Shown: positions 1 to 6,541 of the stretch, piece after piece
Position numbering within the stretch: position 1 is the first letter of the stretch
Layout of the letters: each line of letters begins with the position of its first letter
Source of the DNA: an uncultured Actinomycetes bacterium
Lineage (GTDB): Bacteria > Actinomycetota > Thermoleophilia > Miltoncostaeales > Miltoncostaeaceae
Length of the DNA: 9,377 bases
Reading direction: 5' to 3'
Assembly (NCBI GenBank): GCA_937862675.1
Contig: CALMEC010000462.1
Coordinates: 1-9,377 of the forward strand
The notes under the pieces: model-generated
Told to the model about the DNA's origin: nothing
Databases searched by the model: none
Seen by the model: only the letters and a program-made list of their open reading frames with translations
Program-made: the position numbers and the translations under genes

Positions 1-79
1 CGGCCATGCTAAACTCTTCGCGCAAATCACGGCGCGTTGCGATACGAAACAACACGATATTGACCGAATCGCAATTGAA

Positions 80-865
80 TTGATGCCAAGCGAATCACAA
101 ATCCCCATCGCTTCTCAAGACGTATCGAAGCGATTCGCGAGGCGGCTGGCGCTGTTCTACGGTGCGACATTCGGCACCGTCGGCACCCATCTGCCGTTTT
201 TCACGGTCTGGCTGAAGGCGGTGGGCATCGATGCCGGCTGGATCGGCATGATCTCGGCGGTGCCGGCGCTGACGCGGTTCACCGGGCTTCCTTTCGTGAC
301 CAGCGCCGCCGAACGGCGCTATTCGCTGCGCGGGGCCCTGATCGTCGCCGCATTTGCGACCGCGGTGGGTTTCGCGGTGACGGGCACGCAATCCCTGCCA
401 TTGGCCGTGCTCGTCGCCTATGCCGCCACCTGTGCGCTGTGGACGCCGATGTTGCCGCTGACGGACGCCTATGCGCTGCGCGGCGTCGCGCGCTATGGCC
501 TGAACTACGGTCCGATGCGGCTATGGGGCTCGGCGGCCTTCGTGGTCGGGGCGCTCGCCTGTGGCCTGCTGGTCGATATCGTCGCGGCGAAGCACCTGAT
601 CTGGGTGATCGCGGCGATGGCCGCGGTGGGCGCGCTCGCAAGCCTTGGCCTGCAGCCGCTGGAGCGGACCAAGCCGACGACGACGGCCATCGAGGGTGGT
701 CGCTCGCTGCTGCGCGATCCCGGCTTTCTCGCCATCATCCTTGCCGCAGCGCTGACCCAGGGCAGCCACGCCGCCAATTATGCCTTTGCTTCCATCCCCT
801 GGCAGGGATTGGGGCTGGGCGGGTTGACCATTGCCGGGCTGTGGGTGCTGGGTGTGCTGGCCGAG
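80..865 (+). other. MFS transporter segment, 3'-truncated
   Basis: This segment resembles the MFS_1-like group that includes 3-phenylpropionate permease and related proteobacterial carriers of the inner membrane. Visible features are an N-terminal helix with FYGATFGTVGTHLPFF (residues 27-41), the phrase TPMLPLTDAYAL (122-133), and RYGLNYGPMRLWGSAAF (138-154). The last two are characteristic of this group, where the loop after helix 4 is conserved. Hydrophobic stretches suggest about seven membrane segments by residue 262, against twelve in a full carrier of about 400 residues. The substrate cannot be assigned from sequence. The style of the protein and the moderate codon bias point to an alphaproteobacterium such as a Bradyrhizobium relative. 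That assignment is from memory of the family and not from a search. The remaining five or so helices are missing because of the junction near 865. Confidence 0.7.
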
Positions 866-1348
866 TCCGGTGAACCGGGGTCCGGTACCAGCGTCTACAA
901 CCTCTCCTGGTCGGGCTCGTCGACGACGGACTGGCTGGGGTGGATCGAGAAAGGCGGCTTCATCGATCTCGTACGGCAGATCGACCCCGACCTGGTGATC
1001 CTGTCACTCGGCGGCAACGACTACTGGGCCGACGGGGACGCCGCTCAGTTCGAAGCACATCTGAGGCGGATCCACGACAGCGTCGCCGCAGCGGCGCCGG
1101 ATGCGCGGTGGATCCTCGGGACCCAGCCGGTTCCCGCGAACGAATCCCCCGAGGCGTGGCGTGCCTTCCAGGGCACCACGGTTCGTTACGCGGAGGAACT
1201 CGGTGCGCCGGTTCTGAATCTGGCCGACGACATGCCCACGGTGAACCAGGACCGCCTGCTCTACTCCGCCGACAGCACACACCTCACCGATGCCGGTCAC
1301 GCGTGGATCGCAGGCCTCGCGGTCATGGCCGTCCACGAACTCCGCTGA
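80..1348 (+). CDS. Chimeric ORF: MFS transporter N-part fused to SGNH hydrolase C-part
   Basis: This 422-residue open frame joins two unrelated proteins. Residues 1 to about 262 are the first two thirds of a major facilitator transporter. Residues about 263 to 422 are the C-terminal part of an SGNH/GDSL hydrolase. The transporter stops after about seven membrane segments, at LGVLAE, where related proteins continue with more hydrophobic helices. The hydrolase begins after its block I, so it lacks the GDS nucleophile. Neither half can be a complete enzyme or carrier, and a membrane transporter ending in this esterase is not a known architecture. Codon use also changes at the join, the second half being more strictly G/C at third positions. 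ATG at 80 and 83 are both possible starts, and I see no strong Shine-Dalgarno sequence. The open frame is certain. That it is one real gene is unlikely, and a sequence chimera is the better reading. Confidence 0.75.
   Translation: MMPSESQIPIASQDVSKRFARRLALFYGATFGTVGTHLPFFTVWLKAVGIDAGWIGMISAVPALTRFTGLPFVTSAAERRYSLRGALIVAAFATAVGFAVTGTQSLPLAVLVAYAATCALWTPMLPLTDAYALRGVARYGLNYGPMRLWGSAAFVVGALACGLLVDIVAAKHLIWVIAAMAAVGALASLGLQPLERTKPTTTAIEGGRSLLRDPGFLAIILAAALTQGSHAANYAFASIPWQGLGLGGLTIAGLWVLGVLAESGEPGSGTSVYNLSWSGSSTTDWLGWIEKGGFIDLVRQIDPDLVILSLGGNDYWADGDAAQFEAHLRRIHDSVAAAAPDARWILGTQPVPANESPEAWRAFQGTTVRYAEELGAPVLNLADDMPTVNQDRLLYSADSTHLTDAGHAWIAGLAVMAVHELR
860..870. other. Chimeric junction 1 (MFS to SGNH)
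   Basis: Transporter coding ends and hydrolase coding begins within these bases, about the codons for Ala261-Glu262-Ser263. The evidence is the abrupt loss of hydrophobic helices, the start of SGNH block II within about 15 residues, and the missing block I. No inverted repeats, integrase site or insertion-sequence end is visible here. The exact breakpoint cannot be set without aligning full-length homologues of both genes. Confidence 0.7.
866..1348 (+). other. SGNH/GDSL-type hydrolase segment, 5'-truncated
   Basis: SGNH hydrolases are esterases, lipases or acetyl-carbohydrate esterases with a Ser-Gly-Asn-His set of catalytic residues in four blocks. In fused-ORF numbering this segment shows block II as NLSWSGSS (Gly279, oxyanion hole), block III as LGGND (Asn313) and block V as DSTHLTDAGH (Asp398 and His401). 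Block I (GDS) is absent because the sequence upstream belongs to a different protein, so roughly the first 30-50 residues are lost. The stop is TGA at 1346-1348. It converges on two glycosyltransferase genes, so a role in removing or trimming acyl groups on a surface glycan is possible. That role is inferred from neighbours only. Confidence 0.75.
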
Positions 1349-1354
1349 CCGTGC

Positions 1355-1374
1355 GGCCGCCGGTGCCGCCGGCC
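1355..1374. terminator. Possible bidirectional hairpin between convergent genes
   Basis: The 37-base gap between the SGNH stop and the glycosyltransferase stop holds a GC-rich dyad. GGCCGCCGG and CCGCCGGCC pair as nine positions with one central C-C mismatch and a very short loop, so in practice the outer five pairs are the firm part. There is no T tract. Position between convergent genes is the main support, and in such GC-rich DNA a dyad of this size may be chance. Confidence 0.25.
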
Positions 1375-1385
1375 CGGTCCGACCG

Positions 1386-2426
1386 TCATCGGTGGCGCAA
1401 GACCCTCCGGTACGCACCCGGACTGACGGAGAGCATCGCCGCGGCGACCAGCTGCCGGAGTGCGCCGGAGCGGGCGAGCCCCCGGAGATCGACGGCTCGG
1501 ATCAGTGATCGCGTCCGCCTCAGCACCTCCTCCGCGGCGGCGTCGAGCGACCTGTCCCTGTCCTCGGTGGAGAGATGCCGAGCCGCCATGTTGGCGGCGG
1601 GCAGGAGGACCTGGTCGTAGCGGAACGCGAGGAGCTCCCGCTGCCAGTCGTCCACCGCCGACGGGCCGAGCACGCCGGCGCCGGCGAGGACCTCCGCAAC
1701 ATCGTCGTTCTGACGGAGCAGATCGAAGGTGTGGGCACCGAACTGCTGGGAGAGCGACCCGGGGGTGACCCGGTACCGGTAGGCGGGAGCGTCCAGGAGC
1801 GCGATGCGGCGGCTCGCGAGTGCCAGGCGGAGCATCGGGACGACATCCTCGTAACCCTGCCCCTCCGGATACGGCGCGTCCCCGAGGATCTCGCGCCGGA
1901 AGAGCTTGTTGCAGGCGTATCCGCGCACACTCGCGAGGAGGAGGCGACGGGCGAACTCCGATCCGGTGACGACGGCGTCCCCGCTGGCCGGCTCCTCGAT
2001 CCCGAGGATCTCCTCGCGCTCGTCGATGCGGGTCGTCCGGCAGGCCGCGATGTCGACGTCCCCGGACCCCGACCCCGCGAAGGCAGCGATCATGACGGCC
2101 AGGAAGTCGTCGGTCGCGCCGTCGTCGGAATCGAAGAACCAGACCAGGTCCGTGTCCAGTTCGCGCAGACCCGAGTTCCGCGCAGCACTGAGCCCACGGT
2201 TCTGCGGATGCCGGATCCGCCGGACGTCGAGTCCCGCTCGGCGGGCCGCGTCCAGCGCCAGATCGATGGACCGATCGCCTCCCATGTCGTCGACCAGCAC
2301 GACCTGGTCGGGACGTCTCGTCTGGCCGGCGATGGAGGCGATGCAGGACTCGACCCAGGGCTCGACCCGGTAGACCGGCACCACGACGCCGACGGTCGGC
2401 ACCGCCGGAGTCAACGCGTGAGCCAC
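1386..2426 (-). CDS. Family 2 glycosyltransferase (GT-A fold)
   Basis: This 346-residue protein transfers a sugar from a nucleotide-sugar donor to a growing glycan, probably at the inner face of the membrane. The GT-A core covers residues 11 to about 220. It shows GVVVPVYRVEPWV at the N-terminus, the donor-binding Asp46-Asp47, NRGLSAARNSGL (76-87), the metal-binding FFDSDD (97-102), NKLFRR (173-178), and the acidic Glu193-Asp194 of GYEDV. The phrase YRYRVTPGSLSQQ (216-228) is typical of capsule and cell-wall GT2 enzymes of the CpsJ/EpsJ kind. About 120 mostly helical residues follow, with a weakly hydrophobic stretch near the end. The start is GTG at 2426. It overlaps the end of the upstream glycosyltransferase gene by 16 bases, so the two are very likely translationally coupled. 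Family is clear; donor, acceptor and linkage are unknown. Confidence 0.88.
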   Translation of the reverse strand: MAHALTPAVPTVGVVVPVYRVEPWVESCIASIAGQTRRPDQVVLVDDMGGDRSIDLALDAARRAGLDVRRIRHPQNRGLSAARNSGLRELDTDLVWFFDSDDGATDDFLAVMIAAFAGSGSGDVDIAACRTTRIDEREEILGIEEPASGDAVVTGSEFARRLLLASVRGYACNKLFRREILGDAPYPEGQGYEDVVPMLRLALASRRIALLDAPAYRYRVTPGSLSQQFGAHTFDLLRQNDDVAEVLAGAGVLGPSAVDDWQRELLAFRYDQVLLPAANMAARHLSTEDRDRSLDAAAEEVLRRTRSLIRAVDLRGLARSGALRQLVAAAMLSVSPGAYRRVLRHR

Positions 2427-3730
2427 CGTGACTTCAGGTAGCGCCAGGGGCCGACGAGGATGCCCCGCCGTTCGACGGCGAGGAGCTCGGTCGGGAAATC
2501 ATCGGGCAGCGATCGGTTCTTGGTGGAATCCGGTGAGAGCAGCATCCGCAGTGCAGCCGGGATGCGGGCGGCGAAGCCGACGATGTGCCGCGGACGGGTG
2601 ACAAGCAGCTTGGTGAGGGCAGCGGTCAGTCCCACGCCGTATCCGCGGACCTGTTCGGTCAGGGCACCGGGGTCCTCACGATGGTGGTGCCGCACGACCG
2701 CCGCCGGCTGGTAGACCACCGCGAGTCCCGCCAGGTAGGTCCGGCGACAGAGATCGAGGTCCTCACCGGCACATGTCGGGGTCCCCGGGCCGAGCGCACG
2801 GTCGAATCCACCGATCTCGGTGAGGACGTCCCGCCGGAAGCAGACGACCCCGGCACCGAACTCGCCGGCCGTATAGGGGAAGGCCGCGCCGCGATGACCG
2901 GCCTGCGGCGGCCACGGTGAGCCCGAGGCTGCGGTCGGGGCGATCAGCCGGCTGAGGATCCTGTGCTCGACGGGTCCGGGACACCAGACCGAAACGCGAT
3001 AGCCCTTGCCGAAGCCTCCGTACTGCTCGAAGAGGAGCTGTTCACGCGTGGTCAGGGCCGCAGGGACGACGAGCGACGTGACGCATCCGATGTCGGGATC
3101 CACGACGATCGTCCGGAGCAGGTGCTCGCACCAGTCGGGATCCGGGGTCGCGTCGTCGTCCGTGAATGCCACGAACTCGGTCCGCGCCGCTCGGGCTCCC
3201 GTGTTGCGCGCCCGTGACGCGCCGCGCCGGGGCTCCGCGACGACCTGCAGCCGGCCGGCGTCGACCGTCCCGTCGAGTTCGTCGATCAGGCGCCGTACCG
3301 CCGCCGCCGCCGCACCGGACTCCGGGTCGTTGTCGACCACGACGATCTGGCGCGGTCGGATCGTCTGGGCGAGCAGTGCCCGCACCGTGGGCACGAGCCA
3401 CGGAGACCGTCCGAGGGTCGGGACCACCACGGTGAGCCGGCCACCCGGATCGTCGTCGGTCCCGCCGGCGCGCACCTCAGACCGACCGGGCTGAGAATCG
3501 GCACGGGAGGACATGCCCAGGCCCGCCACCTCGGGATCGACCCGTTCCAGGTCCGCCTTCCACTCCCGGGGCGCGGATCCGTGCAGCAGGTACTGGCCGA
3601 CCGGCCACCCGGCGAACCGCACGAGGGCATGGACCCGCGCAGGCGGCGGGTCGCCGGTGTCCACCGGCCCGCCGTCGGCTGCGGTCAGTTCGAGATCGAC
3701 CACAGGGATCGGCTCGAATGTCGCGGTCAT
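2411..3730 (-). CDS. Family 2 glycosyltransferase with N-terminal extension
   Basis: This 439-residue GT2 enzyme is the first gene of the two-gene glycosyltransferase unit. Residues 1 to about 95 form an extension containing ARVHALVRFAGWPVGQYLL, a phrase common before the catalytic domain in actinobacterial members. The GT-A core starts at about residue 98 with RLTVVVPTLGR. It has DNDPES, the EPRRGASRARNTGA segment, the metal-binding FTDDDATPDPDW (Asp191-193) and GEDLDLCRR (Glu323-Asp324, likely catalytic base region). The C-terminal 100 residues are basic and amphipathic, suggesting membrane association. I chose ATG 3730 because GGGAGG lies six bases upstream. An in-frame ATG at 3766 would add 12 residues and sits six bases after a TAGGGT box, so it is a real alternative as a leaderless start. 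Donor and acceptor are unknown. The neighbours suggest surface polysaccharide assembly. Confidence 0.88.
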   Translation of the reverse strand: MTATFEPIPVVDLELTAADGGPVDTGDPPPARVHALVRFAGWPVGQYLLHGSAPREWKADLERVDPEVAGLGMSSRADSQPGRSEVRAGGTDDDPGGRLTVVVPTLGRSPWLVPTVRALLAQTIRPRQIVVVDNDPESGAAAAAVRRLIDELDGTVDAGRLQVVAEPRRGASRARNTGARAARTEFVAFTDDDATPDPDWCEHLLRTIVVDPDIGCVTSLVVPAALTTREQLLFEQYGGFGKGYRVSVWCPGPVEHRILSRLIAPTAASGSPWPPQAGHRGAAFPYTAGEFGAGVVCFRRDVLTEIGGFDRALGPGTPTCAGEDLDLCRRTYLAGLAVVYQPAAVVRHHHREDPGALTEQVRGYGVGLTAALTKLLVTRPRHIVGFAARIPAALRMLLSPDSTKNRSLPDDFPTELLAVERRGILVGPWRYLKSRWLTR

Positions 3731-3736
3731 GCATGA

Positions 3737-3742
3737 CCTCCC
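3737..3742 (-). promoter_or_regulatory. Strong Shine-Dalgarno for the 439-residue glycosyltransferase
   Basis: On the minus strand GGGAGG is followed by six bases and then ATG at 3730. This is the best ribosome-binding match seen in the window and is the reason for preferring 3730 over the upstream in-frame ATG at 3766. Confidence 0.65.
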
Positions 3743-3763
3743 GTAGGCTTCCTCACGTGCAAA

Positions 3764-3782
3764 CATTAGGGAACCCTACTAA
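3764..3782 (-). promoter_or_regulatory. Palindromic promoter/operator candidate upstream of glycosyltransferases
   Basis: The plus strand has TAGGG-AA-CCCTA nested in ATTAG...CTAAT, so two dyads share the site. On the minus strand the same bases provide TAGGGT (3778-3773), a TAnnnT-type actinobacterial -10 box, six bases before ATG 3766. TTCGGA lies 15 bases upstream of that box, a short spacing for a -35 element. An operator overlapping the -10 box would fit repression of the glycosyltransferase unit. No regulator can be named. Confidence 0.4.
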
Positions 3783-3957
3783 TCGTCGGCCCGTCCGAAC
3801 CTCGGCACCATCGACGGATCCACGACGTGCCCGCATCGCGGCGCACCGACCGCCCGTGTCCGCGTCCAGGCGGGCGGAGACGGCGTGGTCCTCATCGAGC
3901 ATCCGCCATGTCGCAGAGCCTCGAGACGGGTGACCCGTGTCCTCGGACCCCGACATC

Positions 3958-3986
3958 TTCGGCCACGCCGTGACGCACCGTAGGGT
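3958..3986 (+). promoter_or_regulatory. Candidate promoter of the GH16 gene
   Basis: TTCGGC (3958-3963) and TAGGGT (3981-3986) are separated by 17 bases, the optimal spacing for a sigma-70-type promoter. GTG at 3994 begins seven bases after the -10 box, so transcription would start at or next to the start codon. This supports a leaderless message and the choice of 3994 as the start. The -35 match is weak. Confidence 0.4.
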
Positions 3987-3993
3987 TGACGCC

Positions 3994-5175
3994 GTGCTGC
4001 GCAGCCGATCCCGACACGGCCGATCCGGCCGCGCATCCTTCGGTCGACTCGCCCTCGTGCTGCTGGTCGTCCTCGGTGTGGTCCACGTCGATCCCGGTGC
4101 GGGCGCAACGGGGCCGGCACGTGGTCCGCTGCTGTGGCACGAGGAGTTCACCCCGGCGGCGAGTTGCGGGTTCGCCCCACCGAGCTGCCAGGCCGCCGCG
4201 AGCCGATGGAGCTATGACCGCGGCGGCGGCGGATGGGGCAACGGGGAGTGGCAGGAGTACACGAACTCCCCCGAGAACTCGCGTCTCACCAGGGACGGCA
4301 CCCTCCAGGTGGTGCTGCGGCAGACCCCCACCCACTGGACATCCGCCCGGTTGGTCACACGCGACAAGGTCGCCGTGGGATACGGCTACGTCGAAGCACG
4401 CATCAAGCTGCCCGCCGGCCGGCAGTCGGGGGTGTGGCCTGCGTTCTGGCTACGGTCGAACGGCGAGCCCTGGCCGGACGGCGGCGAGATCGACGTGATG
4501 GAGACGGTCAACGGCAACGCCGGACACTCGACGACGATCCACGGTGGCGGCACCCACCACTGGCAGGACTACCGGTGGCATCCGAGCACCACGGTCAACG
4601 ACGGACGGTGGCACACCTACGGGGTGCTCATCCGGAGCGACCGGCTGACCTTCTACCACGACGGCAGGCCGGTGCACACGGTCACGGCGGCCCAGACCCC
4701 GGCGGGCGGCGTCTGGCCGTTCTCGGTCGCCTCGCGCCGGTACTACATGATCATCAACATGGCGATGGGCGGCAGCTACCCGGGCTACCCCGACGGCAGC
4801 GCCGGTCTGCCCCTCAGCATGTACGTGGACCACGTCCGCTACTGGGCCCTGCCCGGTACGACCGGCCCGGGCGGCTTCCTCGGCGCGACCCGGATCCGCC
4901 CCGAGGTGGGGACGACACTCTGGACCGCGACACTGCGCACGACGACGCGTCCCCGCGTCCGGGTGTCCGTCACCCGTTTCGATCGCCCGGCCACCGGAAG
5001 GGTCCGCTACACCGTCGTCGGTCGCCTCACCCGGACCGTGGCGCTCGGCGGGGGCCGTCGCGACATCCTTCTGCCCCGGCTGCCCGCGGGCCGGCACACG
5101 CTGCGACTGACCTATCTGGGCAACGCGACCACCGCTCCGTTGACGATCACCCGCGTCGTCCGCGTACGACGCTGA
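3994..5175 (+). CDS. Secreted glycoside hydrolase family 16 (beta-glucanase/laminarinase-like)
   Basis: GH16 enzymes cut beta-1,3 or beta-1,3/1,4 glucans and some other polysaccharides with retention of configuration. Counting from GTG 3994 (394 residues), the first 37 residues form a signal peptide: an Arg-rich n-region, the core LALVLLVVLGVV, and AGA before a likely cleavage site. The catalytic jelly-roll runs from about residue 44 (LLWHEEF) to 285. It holds the diagnostic ExDxxE motif GEIDVME, with Glu165 as nucleophile, Asp167, and Glu170 as acid/base. Supporting phrases are GVWPAFWLR, WHTYGVL and INMAMGGSYPG. Cys58 and Cys65 could form a disulfide outside the cell. Residues about 295-394 are a beta-rich tail resembling an Ig-like domain, possibly for substrate or wall binding. 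An upstream in-frame GTG at 3937 would add 19 residues before the n-region, and I prefer 3994 because of the promoter position. It could turn over the glycan made by the neighbouring glycosyltransferases; that is inferred. Confidence 0.85.
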   Translation: MLRSRSRHGRSGRASFGRLALVLLVVLGVVHVDPGAGATGPARGPLLWHEEFTPAASCGFAPPSCQAAASRWSYDRGGGGWGNGEWQEYTNSPENSRLTRDGTLQVVLRQTPTHWTSARLVTRDKVAVGYGYVEARIKLPAGRQSGVWPAFWLRSNGEPWPDGGEIDVMETVNGNAGHSTTIHGGGTHHWQDYRWHPSTTVNDGRWHTYGVLIRSDRLTFYHDGRPVHTVTAAQTPAGGVWPFSVASRRYYMIINMAMGGSYPGYPDGSAGLPLSMYVDHVRYWALPGTTGPGGFLGATRIRPEVGTTLWTATLRTTTRPRVRVSVTRFDRPATGRVRYTVVGRLTRTVALGGGRRDILLPRLPAGRHTLRLTYLGNATTAPLTITRVVRVRR

Positions 5176-5235
5176 GGCCCGGCGCGCGGACCCAGCCCGC
5201 CCCGGAGCCGGATCGACGAACCGGGAGAGGGGCCG

Positions 5236-5251
5236 CATCGGATCGCCGATG
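5236..5251. terminator. Hairpin between convergent GH16 and MFS genes
   Basis: CATCGG-ATCG-CCGATG is a perfect six-base stem with a four-base loop, located in the 93-base gap between two convergent stop codons. It could serve both strands. There is no T tract on either side, as is common in actinobacteria, so support is structural and positional only. Confidence 0.4.
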
Positions 5252-5268
5252 ACGACTCCGGCGGGGTG

Positions 5269-6513
5269 TCACGATGCATCCGCCGCGATGATCCGCCGCG
5301 CTCTGCGGGTGCCGAGCAGGACCGGGATCAGGAGGAGCGACAGAACCCCGCCCGCCAGGGAGAGTGTGCCGAAGTCCGTGGCGGCCATCACCATGCCGGA
5401 GGCCGCACCGCCTCCTGCCCCGGAGAGAGCGATCAGGACGTCCACCGTCCCCTGGATGCGCGGCCGGTTCTGAGGAACCGTCGCGTCGACGACAAGTGCC
5501 GTCCCTGCGATCACGCCGAAGTTCCAGCCCAGGCCGAGCAGGGCCAGGGCCACGATGAGCAGGACGAGCGAACCGGCGGGCGCCGCCGCCGCGACGATGC
5601 CCGCCGCGAGGAGCGTGAACCCGGAGGCGATCGCCATGGGCGTCCTGCCGATCCTGTCGACCAGGACCCCGGTGACCAGCGACGGCAGGAACATGGCGCC
5701 GATGTGGACACCGATGACGAGCCCCACGTCCGACATCCCATGATGGTGGGCGCGCATATGGACCGGGGTCATGGTCATGATCGCGATCATCACGAACTGC
5801 GCGAGCACCATCACCGTGGCTCCGACCATCACCCCGGCGCCCGGCCGCGGGACCGGCGTCCCATCGTCTCCGGCGTCACGGCGCACGTCGTCGAGGTTCA
5901 GCCTCCGCGCGAGGAGGTACGGATCAGGACGCAGCAGTGCGACGAGTGCGACACCGGCGGCGAGATACGCGACCGCGGCGAGCAGGAAGGGACCGGCGAG
6001 CGCCGGGATGCCCAGCGCGACGGCAAGGTGCCCGAGCGGGTCGATCAGATTCGGTCCGGCCACGGCACCGACCGTCGTGGCGACCATGGCGATGCTGATG
6101 GCGGTGCCACGGCGGGACGGCTCCGCCAGGTCGGTGCCGGCGTACCGCGCCTGGAGGTTGGTCGCCGTGCCCGATCCGTAGAGGAAGAGCGCGAGGAAGA
6201 GAAGCGGGACGTTGTCGATGACCGCGGCCAGGACGACACCGACCGCCCCCACGCCGCCCGCCGCGAATCCGAGGCCGAGGCCGAACCGGCGCCCCAGTCG
6301 ATGGGTGAATCGCCCCACCAGATACGCCGCGAGTGCCGAGCCTGTCGTGAAGAGCGCGGTCGGCAACCCGGAGAGGCTGTCCCCGCCCAGCATGTCCTCG
6401 GCGAGCAGCGCGCCGACGGAGATCCCCGCGGCCAGCCCGGCGCCGCCGAGGATCTGGCTGATCATGACGACGATGAGCGTGCGCCGCTGGACGCGCCGGA
6501 TCTCATCGCTCAT
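5269..6513 (-). CDS. MFS transporter, 12 membrane segments
   Basis: This 414-residue inner-membrane carrier is probably a proton-driven exporter. It begins with QRRTLIVVMISQILGGAGLAAG, and hydrophobic segments suggest twelve helices with a central hydrophilic loop at about residues 195-225. Two copies of MFS motif A are visible: GRFTHRLGRR (67-76) after helix 2, and GVLVDRIGR (282-290) after helix 8. A Met/His-rich segment, MTPVHMRAHHHG (248-259), lies between helices 7 and 8. The start ATG 6513 is 28 bases after the stop of the ArsR-rhodanese gene, so the two form an operon. A possible earlier ATG at 6552 would overlap that stop and add 13 polar residues. The substrate is not evident. The regulator next door suggests a toxic ion or a sulfur- or redox-related compound, but that is inference. 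Confidence 0.87.
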   Translation of the reverse strand: MSDEIRRVQRRTLIVVMISQILGGAGLAAGISVGALLAEDMLGGDSLSGLPTALFTTGSALAAYLVGRFTHRLGRRFGLGLGFAAGGVGAVGVVLAAVIDNVPLLFLALFLYGSGTATNLQARYAGTDLAEPSRRGTAISIAMVATTVGAVAGPNLIDPLGHLAVALGIPALAGPFLLAAVAYLAAGVALVALLRPDPYLLARRLNLDDVRRDAGDDGTPVPRPGAGVMVGATVMVLAQFVMIAIMTMTPVHMRAHHHGMSDVGLVIGVHIGAMFLPSLVTGVLVDRIGRTPMAIASGFTLLAAGIVAAAAPAGSLVLLIVALALLGLGWNFGVIAGTALVVDATVPQNRPRIQGTVDVLIALSGAGGGAASGMVMAATDFGTLSLAGGVLSLLLIPVLLGTRRARRIIAADAS

Positions 6514-6541
6514 CGACGTGACGGCACCGCCGTCCGCAGCC

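Larger units (their letters stand above)
3731..3993. other. Divergent intergenic region between glycosyltransferases and GH16
   Basis: This stretch separates genes running in opposite directions and must hold both promoters. I see no convincing small gene in it, since the reading frames crossing it lack family features and are extensions or shadows of the flanking genes. It contains two TAGGGTT boxes, one on each strand and each close to a possible start codon, plus a palindrome at 3764-3782. The middle part (about 3800-3950) shows nothing I can name. Confidence 0.6.

Noticed and set aside
1575..2441. 288-codon plus-strand open frame
   Set aside because: It is antisense to a glycosyltransferase with clear GT2 motifs and has no recognisable domain of its own.
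3764..3782. DtxR/IdeR iron box
   Set aside because: Only about half of the 19-base consensus fits, essentially one arm and part of the centre. The dyad centre and spacing differ, so no iron regulation is claimed.
4233..5252. 339-codon plus-strand open frame over GH16
   Set aside because: It is a frame-shifted shadow of the GH16 gene, rich in Arg, Pro and Gly. GH16 motifs, signal peptide and start are all in the other frame.
5511..6239. Extra small minus-strand frames inside the MFS gene
   Set aside because: They are alternative-frame shadows, rich in Ser, Arg and Pro, with no start signals.
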